The notes beneath the pieces were generated by a model, which saw only the letters and a program-made list of their open reading frames with translations, was not told where the DNA came from and searched no databases. The position numbers were made by a program, and so were the translations under genes. Shown here in pieces: positions 9,492-17,919 of a stretch of DNA of 64,000 bases. Source of the DNA: Akkermansia muciniphila (GTDB lineage: Bacteria; Verrucomicrobiota; Verrucomicrobiia; Verrucomicrobiales; Akkermansiaceae); contig NZ_JABDHQ010000005.1 of assembly GCF_018709685.1 (NCBI RefSeq), positions 124,001 to 188,000 on the forward strand, given 5' to 3'. How positions within the stretch are numbered: position 1 is the stretch's first letter; every line of letters begins with the position of its first letter.

Positions 9492-10370
9492 TCAATCTTT
9501 GGTCTTTTCTTCCGGCAAAGACTCCAGAGCCTCCCTCAGGCCGTCCACGGGGTACCTGAGGGAATTGGCCAGGTGGCTGGTCATCAGGTCGCGGGCGATT
9601 TCATCCGTAGGGAACAATTCCCGGAAGGGAATGCGGTCCTTCTCCGGCACGTTCAGCCTGTTTTCCAGGACAAAAATGTTGTTCACCAGGCTGGGCGTCC
9701 GGTTCCGCGGGTCCTTGAACAATTCCCGGCCCAGCTCCAGCGCCTCACGGGATTTGGAGGGAACGCGGACAAGCGCATAAAACTCCTTGCGGGCCGTCAG
9801 GGGAGGGGCTCCCAGCTCCCGGGCCTTGCGGTAGGCTTCCGCCGCCTTTTCAAAATCCGGCTGCCGGTAGGTATCACTGTACATGTTGCCCAGCAGGGAC
9901 TGCAAATACCAGCTTCCGGGGTTGGCGCCGATGCCTTTTTCCAGAAAGCGGCGGCCTTTCTGGATGTACTTCCGGAAGCCCTCCCGGCGTTCCATCGGGG
10001 AAAGCCGCTTGTTGTCCAGGTAGCTGGAGGAGGCATTGTTGCCCAGATGCCATGAACCGTTGTCCCAGTAAAAATCGGAATGGGGGGCGAGAGAAGTAAT
10101 CTGGTTGTAGCGGCGCTCCAGATTGGCCCAGTCGGAAATCAGGAAACAGTCGAACGCCTCCATGCTCAGCACGGCCGCCACCAGGGAGCGCAGCCCCCCC
10201 AGGGAGACCATCGCAAGCTGCTGCTCCAGATAATCGGAAGAGGAAAGCTTCACCGGATCATCCAGCAGCCCCGCCGCCTTCTCCTGTTCCAGGATATGGT
10301 TCTGCAAAGGCAGCCGGATCATGCCGAAGCCCAGCAGGGCAATGATGAAAATGATGGTGGTTTTCAGCAT
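9492..10370 (-). CDS. Membrane-anchored TPR-like protein of unknown function
   Basis: The 292-residue product has one N-terminal hydrophobic helix (residues 1-20), then a mainly helical soluble domain. Segments around residues 140-190 (phrases such as FRKYIQKGRRFLEKGI and FEKAAEAYRKARELG) have the spacing of tetratricopeptide repeats, including a Trp-Tyr-Leu helix between them. It therefore probably scaffolds protein contacts outside or at the inner membrane. No enzymatic motif is visible. It stands alone between the phosphoesterase and the AT-rich helicase gene. Function unknown; confidence refers to the gene being real. Confidence 0.8.
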   Translation of the reverse strand: MLKTTIIFIIALLGFGMIRLPLQNHILEQEKAAGLLDDPVKLSSSDYLEQQLAMVSLGGLRSLVAAVLSMEAFDCFLISDWANLERRYNQITSLAPHSDFYWDNGSWHLGNNASSSYLDNKRLSPMERREGFRKYIQKGRRFLEKGIGANPGSWYLQSLLGNMYSDTYRQPDFEKAAEAYRKARELGAPPLTARKEFYALVRVPSKSREALELGRELFKDPRNRTPSLVNNIFVLENRLNVPEKDRIPFRELFPTDEIARDLMTSHLANSLRYPVDGLREALESLPEEKTKD

Positions 10371-10426
10371 GATAATACGCAGAGTTATTTAGCTTTTCAT
10401 CCCAAGAAAAAGACATCCTGGGATTC

Positions 10427-12388
10427 TTATAGCTCCTTTATTCCTATTTCTTTTAAATAATAATAAATACCATCATAAAAGGAACATTGCCGAGTCAAAT
10501 CCGCGTCACAGCCTTCTGGTATAAAGAGCACAAATCCTTGTCGGGCTCGTGTCAATAAGACGCGATAGGTATTTTTAAGATAGAGCTGGGCATCTCTTTG
10601 ACCTACTGTTTTCCAGCTAGACCCTGTAAAGTTATAAGATTTGAAATGTCCATTTTCAATGCGGTAATCTGCATCCCACGCGACAACGGCCCAATCAATT
10701 TCCAGACCTTGAATATCAAATTCCGTGGCCGTATCTTCTAGAAAATAGGAAGAACGGACATCCTCCTTACCATTTAGAAACCAGTTTTCTGCCTGAATGT
10801 TACTTTGTACCCAAATTCCAAATTGGCGTAACCGTTTGGCCCCAGAACTGGCAATGATTCCATAACGTTCAGTTCCCCTGGCTTGCTTACGTACCCATTG
10901 ACGCGCTTTTTGTAGGTTACGAGTAAGCACAATGGGATAGTCAGATGAAAGAGCAGAATAGAGGTGCTGAGCTACTGGCAAGTCTTTGTCTAAAAGGGAT
11001 TTTACAAATGCTGAAACTTGTTCATTCCGGAAAGAACGGATGGAAACAGAGAGGTGCAGGTCTGTTCTTTCATCAAGAGGTAACCCCTTAAAGAGAGTTT
11101 TAAGGGAGGTTCCTCTCGTATATTCCGTATCAGAGATTTGAGGGGATACATAAACATTCCAATGGGGAAAACGTTCTCTTAATGCGTCAAACCAAGCAGG
11201 CAACCCCGCCTCCCCTGTATGGATTTCTTGCCCCCCTCCGATTAAACAGATAATAACCGCCCAATCTTGGTGCCGGTCCATCACACTAATCAAAAATTCA
11301 GGTTCCGACATATCCCAGGGAAGGCTGTGACGTTTCAGCATAAACTTGGCCGTTTGTTCTTTTGTCCAGGCACGTTGCGCTTCGTCAAAGATGGCCACTT
11401 TCTCTACAGGAGCTTGGGTAGCTGGAGGTAAGGCTGCATTACGAAAGTGATGAATATTCTGAATAAAAGCAGAGACTTTTCTTTTAGATTCTGTTTTTGT
11501 AATTTCACCTTTAGAGCGTTTGACTTCATCCCGTGCCAGGGCCTCCCGCAAGACAGAAACTAATGGGCCATTACCAGAAAGAAAAACAGCATGCTCTTGT
11601 TCATCATATTGATGCCGTTCATTAGCAATATTAAGACCTACCAAGGTTTTTCCTGCACCAGGCACTCCGGTGACAAAGCAGATGGATTTTTCATGGTTTT
11701 GTTTACTTTGATCAATAATCCTATTCAGTGTCTGTGTGGTGCGGCTCAGATTGTAAGCTCCTGCATCACTTCGTGAAATTTCTTTAACATCATGCCCACG
11801 GTAAAGCGCTTGTGCAGCTTCAATAATGGTAGGAGTTGGCATGTATGGTGAAGCTAACCATTGTTCAAAAGAGAACTCCTCATCAAATAACTTATCAGTA
11901 AGCTTTCTTAAGGTGGGACCTAAAGTATCAGCATTGCAAAAAAGAGGGTGATATACTCCGTCTTGGTATGCTTTAAGTTCATGCTCCTTAGGGGGGGCTT
12001 TCGTGCAAACGACAAGAGGAACAATTTTCCTGTGATGGCTTTCTTGATGAAAATACTTAAGTGCCAAGGCATAGTCTACCACCTGGTCACTGGCGTATCT
12101 GGGATAACATGTTTCTCCTACTTTAAATTCAAGGATGTAGAGAACACCTGCATAGGCTATGACCACGTCTATCCGTTCTCCAATACGGGGAATTGTATAT
12201 TCAAAGGCCAGTGAACCAGTAGGAATATTTTGAAGAACGTGTTGTAGTAATTTGATCTCGTCAACCCATGAATTACGTAAATTTTGCTCTAGGTCAAACG
12301 AGTTATTAACAGCAAGTTGACCTAAAATTTCTTCTAGAGATTGGGTGCAAAATGATTGTATATCATTAGAATAATAGGCTTGTTGCAT
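10427..12388 (-). CDS. PD-(D/E)XK-like nuclease fused to DUF2075 (SF1-type) helicase; candidate defence gene
   Basis: A 653-residue protein. Residues about 60-95 resemble a restriction-type PD-(D/E)XK core: Asp74 in ERIDVV, then Glu87-Phe-Lys89 in YILEFKVG. Residues about 230-650 form a DUF2075 P-loop domain, with Walker A GVPGAGKT (241-248), a DEAQ Walker B box (335-338), and a C-terminal helicase part with YRVLLTRARQG, a typical SF1 motif VI region. Such nuclease-helicase proteins occur in prokaryotic defence loci. The gene is strikingly AT-rich: bases 12001-12060 contain 22 G/C of 60 against 39 of 60 at 13081-13140 in the neighbouring panE. It thus looks horizontally acquired. No partner gene is adjacent, so it would act alone. 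Confidence 0.85.
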   Translation of the reverse strand: MQQAYYSNDIQSFCTQSLEEILGQLAVNNSFDLEQNLRNSWVDEIKLLQHVLQNIPTGSLAFEYTIPRIGERIDVVIAYAGVLYILEFKVGETCYPRYASDQVVDYALALKYFHQESHHRKIVPLVVCTKAPPKEHELKAYQDGVYHPLFCNADTLGPTLRKLTDKLFDEEFSFEQWLASPYMPTPTIIEAAQALYRGHDVKEISRSDAGAYNLSRTTQTLNRIIDQSKQNHEKSICFVTGVPGAGKTLVGLNIANERHQYDEQEHAVFLSGNGPLVSVLREALARDEVKRSKGEITKTESKRKVSAFIQNIHHFRNAALPPATQAPVEKVAIFDEAQRAWTKEQTAKFMLKRHSLPWDMSEPEFLISVMDRHQDWAVIICLIGGGQEIHTGEAGLPAWFDALRERFPHWNVYVSPQISDTEYTRGTSLKTLFKGLPLDERTDLHLSVSIRSFRNEQVSAFVKSLLDKDLPVAQHLYSALSSDYPIVLTRNLQKARQWVRKQARGTERYGIIASSGAKRLRQFGIWVQSNIQAENWFLNGKEDVRSSYFLEDTATEFDIQGLEIDWAVVAWDADYRIENGHFKSYNFTGSSWKTVGQRDAQLYLKNTYRVLLTRARQGFVLFIPEGCDADLTRQCSFYDGIYYYLKEIGIKEL

Positions 12389-12421
12389 ATTCTCTAGAGT
12401 AGTGGAACAAAATCAGGAGAA

Positions 12422-13339
12422 TCAGTCCATGTTCAGGCGCTTGCGGATGTCCCGGTCCAGGCGCTCCCATTCCGGAAGGGAGGCTCCGGCCTGGTGCGCC
12501 TTGGCGAGGGGGTCACCCCAGATGGCCGTGTATTCAATGGGGCGACCTGCGTTGTAGTCCACCGCGCTGGACGGGATGAAGGAGCCCATGCTTTCCGTGC
12601 GGGAGAGGTGGAATTCCACCAGGTCGTCCGGCAGGGTGTAGCCGCGGGCCTTGGCTGCCTGTACTACTTCTTCCATGATGCGGCGCGCCCGGGCGACGTT
12701 TTCCGGGTTTTGATAGAGTTCCGCAATGCTGATGCCCCCTAGTGCCAGGCACAGTCCGTTGAATGGGATGTTCCAGACGAGCTTGTACCACTGGATTTGT
12801 TCCGCGGCGTCAAAGGCGCGGGTCTTGATGCCGGCATTGGCGAACAAGTCGGAAAGCTGCCGGGCCTTTTCAGAACCTTCCGGTGAGGGGACGAAGGGGG
12901 CAAACTGGATGTTGCCGCCTTCCAGATGGTTGACGTGGCCCGGCTCCGCGCGCATGGCGCAGATGAAGCACAGGCCCACATAGATGCGGTCCGCCGGGAT
13001 GATGCGGGCAATTTCCTCCGCATTTCCCATGCCGTTTTGCAGGGTCACCACGACCGTGTCCGGTCCCATCAGCGGAGGCAGGGCCTTGGCGAACCCGGCA
13101 TTTGCCGTGCTTTTCCATGCGACCACGACCAGGTCCACGGGCCCGACTTCCGCGGAGTCCCGGTAGACTTTGACGTGGGGCAGGGAGATGTCTCCGTGCA
13201 GGCTTTTCACTTCCAGGCCGTGTTCTTTCAGGTAGCCGTATTCCGAACGTACGATGAAGGAGACGTCCTGGCCCGATTCCTGGAGCCTGGCGCCGTAATA
13301 GCAGCCGAGGGCTCCGGCCCCCAGAATGGCGATTTTCAT
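12422..13339 (-). CDS. panE: 2-dehydropantoate 2-reductase (ketopantoate reductase)
   Basis: Reduces ketopantoate to pantoate with NADPH in coenzyme A biosynthesis (305 residues, normal length). The Rossmann motif ILGAGALGCYYGARL is at the very N-terminus, which fixes the start at ATG 13339 even though the frame is open further upstream. ApbA/PanE signature segments follow (LQNGMGN near residue 100, and a C-terminal helical domain with KLVWNIPFNGL). It lies 38 bases behind fhs on the same strand and may be cotranscribed. Related ketoacid reductases share the fold, so the exact substrate is by family. Confidence 0.85.
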   Translation of the reverse strand: MKIAILGAGALGCYYGARLQESGQDVSFIVRSEYGYLKEHGLEVKSLHGDISLPHVKVYRDSAEVGPVDLVVVAWKSTANAGFAKALPPLMGPDTVVVTLQNGMGNAEEIARIIPADRIYVGLCFICAMRAEPGHVNHLEGGNIQFAPFVPSPEGSEKARQLSDLFANAGIKTRAFDAAEQIQWYKLVWNIPFNGLCLALGGISIAELYQNPENVARARRIMEEVVQAAKARGYTLPDDLVEFHLSRTESMGSFIPSSAVDYNAGRPIEYTAIWGDPLAKAHQAGASLPEWERLDRDIRKRLNMD

Positions 13340-13377
13340 GGTGTGCGATGAGGTGTTGTGTCTTGCGTTGAGACTGT

Positions 13378-15000
13378 TCAGAGCCCCTGGACGTTGCCCT
13401 TGTTGTCCAGATAGATGTGCATGGCGTTGGGGGAGACGGGCAGGGCGGGCATGCGCATGATTTCCCCGCACAGGGCCACCAGGAAGCCGGCGCCGTTGGC
13501 GATTTCAAAGTCGCGCACGGTAACGGTGAATCCGGTGGGGCGCCCGCGCAGGCGTCCGTTGTCGGAAAGGGAGTTTTGGGTTTTTGCCATGCAGACGGGC
13601 AGGTCCGTCAGGCGGCTGGCTTCAAACTGGGCCAGCTTCTTTTTGGCCGCGGGCGTCAGTTCCACGCCGTCCGCACCGTAAATGCTGCGGGCAATGATGT
13701 TGAGTTTTTCTTCCACCGGCAGGGCGGATTCATACAGGGGCTTGAAGGGGGCGGAGGGCTTTTCCGCGGCTTGCACTACCATTTGGGCCAGGTCTTTGCC
13801 TCCTTCCCCTCCCTGGGAGAAGATGTCCGCAATGGCGCAGGGGATGCCGCGTTCCGCGCAGTGTTCCACGATGGCGTCCAGTTCTTCCCGGGAGTCGTCA
13901 AAGAATTTGTTGACGGCCACCACCACGGGACGCTTGTAGTGGGCGGCGGCGTCCAGGTGGGCATCCAGGTTGGCCAGGCCTTTTTTCAGGGCGGCCACGT
14001 CCGTGTTTTTCAGGTCCGCCAGGGCGGTGCCTCCGTGCATTTTCAGCGCGCGCGCCGTGGCTACAATGACGATGGCGGCCGGGTCCAGGCCGGACTGGCG
14101 GCATTTGATGTCCAGGAATTTTTCCGCGCCCAGATCAAAGGCGAAGCCGGCTTCCGTGACGGCATAGTCGCCAAAGTGCAGGGCCATTTTAGTAGCCAGC
14201 ACGGAGTTGCAGCCGTGGGCGATGTTGGCGAACGGACCGCCGTGCAGGAAGCAGGGTACGCCTTCCACGGTCTGCACCAGGTTGGGCATCAGGGCGTCTT
14301 TCAGCAGGGCCATGACGGAACCGGTGATGCCGAGTTCCCGGGCGAATACGGGCTTGTCGTCTGACGTGAAGCCGATCACGATGCGGTTGATGCGGTCTTC
14401 CATGTCCTTGTAGGACGTGGCGAGGCAAAGGCACGCCATGATTTCCGAAGCCGGGGTGATGTCGAAGCCCGTTTCACGCGGGAAGCCCTGCTTGTTAAGC
14501 CCCACGATGACGGAACGCAGGGAGCGGTCGTTCATGTCCATGACGCGCTTCCAGGTGACTTTGCGTTCGTCAATGTTCAGCGTGTGGAAGAACATGGCGT
14601 TGTCCAGGATGGCGCTGATCAGGTTGTGGGCGGATGTGATGGCATGGAAGTCCCCCGTAAAGTGCATGTTGATTTCATCCGGAGGCGTCAGGGAGCTTTT
14701 GCCGCCGCCGGTGGCGCCACCCTTGCGGCCGAATACCGGACCCATGGAGGGCTGGCGGAGCGCCAGGCAGGCTTTTTTACCGATGGCCTGCAAGCCTTGC
14801 GCCAAACCGATGGACACGGTGGTTTTCCCTTCTCCGGAAGGGGTGGGCGTGATGGCGGAGACCAGAATAAGCTTGCCGGGAGAGGCCGGCTTGTTGAGTA
14901 CGTCCAGGGAAATCTTGGCCTTGTTGCGGCCGAAGGGGATCACGTCGTTTTCATCGACGCCCAGCTTGTTGACACAATCGGAGAATGCAGGTGTGACCAT
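13378..15000 (-). CDS. fhs: Formate-tetrahydrofolate ligase
   Basis: ATP-dependent synthesis of 10-formyl-tetrahydrofolate, a one-carbon donor for purine synthesis and formyl-Met-tRNA. 540 residues, close to the usual 550-560. The P-loop-like TPSGEGKTT lies near residue 47 and FTHFS signatures follow (GGAxGGGxS near residue 85, HGGPFANIAHG near 270). The start at 15000 (MVTPAFSD) was chosen because family similarity begins there and a promoter places transcription initiation on this base. purD, another purine gene, lies nearby on the same strand. Confidence 0.95.
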   Translation of the reverse strand: MVTPAFSDCVNKLGVDENDVIPFGRNKAKISLDVLNKPASPGKLILVSAITPTPSGEGKTTVSIGLAQGLQAIGKKACLALRQPSMGPVFGRKGGATGGGKSSLTPPDEINMHFTGDFHAITSAHNLISAILDNAMFFHTLNIDERKVTWKRVMDMNDRSLRSVIVGLNKQGFPRETGFDITPASEIMACLCLATSYKDMEDRINRIVIGFTSDDKPVFARELGITGSVMALLKDALMPNLVQTVEGVPCFLHGGPFANIAHGCNSVLATKMALHFGDYAVTEAGFAFDLGAEKFLDIKCRQSGLDPAAIVIVATARALKMHGGTALADLKNTDVAALKKGLANLDAHLDAAAHYKRPVVVAVNKFFDDSREELDAIVEHCAERGIPCAIADIFSQGGEGGKDLAQMVVQAAEKPSAPFKPLYESALPVEEKLNIIARSIYGADGVELTPAAKKKLAQFEASRLTDLPVCMAKTQNSLSDNGRLRGRPTGFTVTVRDFEIANGAGFLVALCGEIMRMPALPVSPNAMHIYLDNKGNVQGL

Positions 15001-15006
15001 GAATGC

Positions 15007-15035
15007 ATGATGACGGAAGCCCCCTCTTTTTGCAA
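15007..15035 (-). promoter_or_regulatory. Promoter of fhs, predicted leaderless
   Basis: On the minus strand TTGCAA (15035-15030), 17 bases, CATCAT (15012-15007). Counting 7 bases on from the -10 end gives base 15000, exactly the A of the fhs start codon. The -10 box is imperfect. Confidence 0.4.
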
Positions 15036-15178
15036 GAAGGTTCATGGGCATTCCAAACCTTGTACAGGGGACCCGCACCGGATGTGCGAATCCGCCTCAT
15101 GGGCATGCGGCGCTCCTTGCAATTCCGGGGAAAGTCTCCGGGAGCTTGTGGCGGCAGGCTGTGAAAGGACGGGGGAAA

Positions 15179-15778
15179 TCAGGATTGGGAACTCTGTTTC
15201 CCCATGTCCAGCACGGGGCGGTAGTGCCCGGTGATGGTGTAAAGGAACAGGCAGTCTTCCTCCTGCGTGCCGCCGCCGATGTTGTGAATGATCAGCGGCG
15301 TGCCTTCCTCCGTCTTTTTGTCGGAAACGATGCCGATATGGGGGACCGAGCCCCCCAGATTCCAGGTAACCAGATCGCCGGGCTTGTAGTCCGCCGCCGT
15401 TTTAGTGATGGGGACGGACCATCCCCGACGGCTGAAGAAGGTGCGGAGGTTGGGCACCCTCCGGTGGTCAATGCTGCGGTCCGTGGTTTTCAGACCCCAG
15501 TTTTTGGGGTATTTGGAGAAGTGGGCCTTCATGTCCTCATGCACGGCTTTTTGAAGGTCCAGGCCAAAGGCCCTCATGGCGCGGATGACCACGTCCGTGC
15601 ACACCCCGGTTTCCTCGGGAACATCCCCGCCAGGGTAGGGAATGGACTGGTAGCCTCCGTTGTAGGAGACCGTTACTCCTATCTGTTCGCGCGCCTTGGC
15701 GGCCAGCGCAGCGTTGTCCGCCACCAGGCACGCGGAACAGGAAAGGAACAGGAGGGTGAGAAGGGCAGGGATTTTCAT
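15179..15778 (-). CDS. DUF1287 (YijF-like) secreted protein
   Basis: 199 residues with an N-terminal signal sequence, possibly a lipoprotein (hydrophobic to about residue 18, then Cys-Ser-Ala-Cys). The mature part is a DUF1287 domain: VCTDVVIRAMRAFG near residue 85 with a conserved cysteine, the region DLVTWNLGG, and PHIGIVSD with a histidine. A Cys/His pair of this kind recalls NlpC/P60-type cell-wall amidases, but no activity is established for DUF1287 to my knowledge. It begins 26 bases after purD and is probably in the same transcript. The stop is followed by no clear terminator. Confidence 0.85.
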   Translation of the reverse strand: MKIPALLTLLFLSCSACLVADNAALAAKAREQIGVTVSYNGGYQSIPYPGGDVPEETGVCTDVVIRAMRAFGLDLQKAVHEDMKAHFSKYPKNWGLKTTDRSIDHRRVPNLRTFFSRRGWSVPITKTAADYKPGDLVTWNLGGSVPHIGIVSDKKTEEGTPLIIHNIGGGTQEEDCLFLYTITGHYRPVLDMGKQSSQS

Positions 15779-15803
15779 GGGGGCAGTTGGGGGAGGCGAA
15801 AAA

Positions 15804-17060
15804 TCAGACGAAGCTGGCGAAGCCTATATCCGGACGGCGCTGCATGCCGTCAAATTTGACCTTCTTGGTTTCGTTATGGGCGCGCTGGCGCGCTTCGGAC
15901 AGGGTTTCTCCCTGCGCCACCACGGCCAGCACGCGGCCGCCGTTGGTCTCAAAACAGTTTTTATCCGCGTTCCATTTGGTGCCCGCATGGTACACGGAGG
16001 CGTTCACGACATCGTTCAACCCCTGGATGCAGTCGCCGGAGTGGGAGGTTTCCGGGTACCCCCGGGAGGCCAGCACGCAGCAGACGCTCCAACCGTTTTG
16101 GAAGGAGATTTCTTCCGGGGTGAATTCCCCTTTGGCTCCATGAAGGCAGAAAGAGGCCAGGTCTCCGGAGAGCAAAGGCATGACGGCCTGGCATTCCGGG
16201 TCCCCAAAGCGGCAGTTGTATTCAATCACCTTGGGGCCGTTAGGGGTCAGCATCAGGCCGAAGTACAGGAAGCCGCGGTAGGGCAGCCCGTTCTTTTTCA
16301 GTCCGGCTACCGTGGGGGCCACGATTTCCTTTTCAATGCGTTCCAGCATGTCCGGCTCCACGAGCTGGCGAGAGGCCACGGCGCCCATGCCGCCCGTGTT
16401 GGGGCCCGCGTCGCCTTCCTTGAGGCGCTTGTAGTCGCGCGCCGGGCAGAGAATGAGGTAGTGGTCATCCACCAAAGCGCCGAAGATGGATACTTCCGGC
16501 CCCGTCAAAAATTCTTCCACCAGCAGGCGCCCTTCACCGAAGCGCCTGTCCGTAAACACTTCCTTCAGGAATGCGTCCGCTTCCTCCCTGGTCATGCAGA
16601 CGGCCACGCCCTTGCCGGCGGCCAGTCCGTCAAATTTCAGCACGGTGGGATAAACGCCGCCAATGAATTGCTGCGCTTCCTCCAGGGTGGCGGCCACACG
16701 GGCCTGCCCGGTGGGTATCTGGTGGCGGAGCAGGAATTCCTTGGCAAATTCCTTGCTGGCTTCCAGCTGGGCGCTTTCCTTCACGGGCCCCCAGCAGGGG
16801 ATGCCTGCACGGGCACAGGCGTTCGCCAGGCCCTCATCTTTCACCAGATAGCTTTCCTCCCCGGCTACGCAGAGGTCCACTTTATTGGAAACCATCCAGT
16901 CGATCAGCGTAGGCAGATCCCTGGCAGGGATGGGGGCGGCCAGACGGTTGATGGCGTCGCTGCCCGGAAAACAGTACATTTCCGGGGCGGAAGGGGATTC
17001 CTTGAGAGCCTTGACCAGTGCGTGTTCACGCCCACCTTTTCCAATGACGGCTATTTTCAT
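15804..17060 (-). CDS. purD: Phosphoribosylamine-glycine ligase (GAR synthetase)
   Basis: Second step of purine biosynthesis: joins glycine to phosphoribosylamine using ATP. 418 residues, the usual size. The N-terminus IAVIGKGGREHAL is the PurD signature. An ATP-grasp core follows with KFDGLAAGKGVAVC near residue 145 and the metal-binding region EYNCRFGDPECQ near 290. The open frame extends upstream into ssb, but the family start is ATG 17060, and a promoter sits immediately before it. Confidence 0.95.
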   Translation of the reverse strand: MKIAVIGKGGREHALVKALKESPSAPEMYCFPGSDAINRLAAPIPARDLPTLIDWMVSNKVDLCVAGEESYLVKDEGLANACARAGIPCWGPVKESAQLEASKEFAKEFLLRHQIPTGQARVAATLEEAQQFIGGVYPTVLKFDGLAAGKGVAVCMTREEADAFLKEVFTDRRFGEGRLLVEEFLTGPEVSIFGALVDDHYLILCPARDYKRLKEGDAGPNTGGMGAVASRQLVEPDMLERIEKEIVAPTVAGLKKNGLPYRGFLYFGLMLTPNGPKVIEYNCRFGDPECQAVMPLLSGDLASFCLHGAKGEFTPEEISFQNGWSVCCVLASRGYPETSHSGDCIQGLNDVVNASVYHAGTKWNADKNCFETNGGRVLAVVAQGETLSEARQRAHNETKKVKFDGMQRRPDIGFASFV

Positions 17061-17068
17061 ACGCGGGA

Positions 17069-17097
17069 AGTATGCCGGGACGGACCTGTTTTGCCAA
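17069..17097 (-). promoter_or_regulatory. Promoter of purD
   Basis: On the minus strand TTGGCA (17097-17092), 17 bases, CATACT (17074-17069). The predicted start, about 17062, is 2 bases before the ATG. Confidence 0.45.
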
Positions 17098-17160
17098 GCT
17101 GAAATGAACGGGGAAGCGCGCTCCGTCAACTGGTGAAGGACGCCGAACATCCAGGACATG

Positions 17161-17192
17161 AAAAAGCCGCCTGACACGGAGGAAAGGCGGCC
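17161..17192 (-). terminator. Terminator of ssb
   Basis: Minus-strand hairpin with stem GGCCGCC/GGCGGC(T) (GCCGCC at 17166-17171 and GGCGGC at 17186-17191 on the plus strand), followed on the minus strand by a run of five T at 17165-17161. Good intrinsic terminator just past the ssb stop. Confidence 0.7.
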
Positions 17193-17220
17193 TGGAAAAA
17201 GAAAGGGAATGCCCTGGAAT

Positions 17221-17727
17221 TTAGAACGGAATTTCGTCGTCCATGTCTCCAAAGTCGTTGGAGGGCTGGTTGTTGGACGGCATGGGGGGAGGGTTGTAGT
17301 TCTGGGCCGGGCGGGGCTGGGATTGTCCGTAGTTGCTGGAGCGGGGCGCGCCCTGGGACTGCTGGCGCGGAGCGCCGCCCATGTCGCCTTCACCGCCGCG
17401 GGGGAAGAGCTGGATGTTTTCACCGATTACCCGCAGCTTGGTGCGCTTCTGGCCGGAGGCCTTGTCTTCCCAGGAATCCAGCTGCAGGCGTCCTTCTACA
17501 AAGACTCCGCGGCCCTTGCTGAGGTAGTTGCCGGCCACTTCCGCCTGGCGGTTCCAGAGGGTAACGTCCACGAAGGTGGTTTCTTCCTGGCGTTCGCTGT
17601 TGTCTCCCGCGTAGTAGCGGTTAATGGCAAGGCGAATGTCCGTGACGGCGGTGCCCTTGGGGGTGTAGCGCAGCTCGGGATCAGCGGTAAGATTGCCCAT
17701 TAAGAAGACTTTGTTGAGATTGGCCAT
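17221..17727 (-). CDS. ssb: Single-stranded DNA-binding protein
   Basis: Binds single-stranded DNA in replication, recombination and repair and recruits partners by its tail. 168 residues. The OB fold covers residues about 1-105 (NKVFLMGNLTADPELRYTP at the start, then YLSKGRGVFVEGRL). A Gly/Pro/Gln/Asn-rich linker follows, and the protein ends in the acidic tip DDEIPF, the classic interaction peptide. The start at 17727 (MANLNKV) matches the family; the open frame upstream is not coding-like. Confidence 0.95.
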   Translation of the reverse strand: MANLNKVFLMGNLTADPELRYTPKGTAVTDIRLAINRYYAGDNSERQEETTFVDVTLWNRQAEVAGNYLSKGRGVFVEGRLQLDSWEDKASGQKRTKLRVIGENIQLFPRGGEGDMGGAPRQQSQGAPRSSNYGQSQPRPAQNYNPPPMPSNNQPSNDFGDMDDEIPF

Positions 17728-17919
17728 ATGGGTGGGTGTTAACGAGGTGTATATGGTAATAGTATGGGAGGGACGCCTTGCCTGTAGGGGCGTGTGGTTG
17801 GTCGCTAGCAACTATGGGCCTGCGCGGGCTCTTGTGCAATACTAAATTGCGGAATCGTCCTTCAATCATGTCTCCTTTCTACATTGCATTTGTCATGGAA
17901 CCGTGAAAACTTTACCTCC

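Noticed and set aside
10380-10426. ATCCCA/TGGGAT inverted repeat downstream of the helicase gene as an attachment site
   Set aside because: It is only 6 bp and has no matching copy on the other side of the gene. It is more likely a weak terminator, or chance.
15001-15178. Possible riboswitch or leader RNA ahead of fhs
   Set aside because: The region lies behind the fhs promoter, which predicts no leader. I found no folate- or purine-riboswitch consensus.
17060-17423. Upstream extension of the purD frame into ssb
   Set aside because: The extension has no similarity to PurD, crosses the ssb terminator and overlaps ssb. The family start is at 17060.
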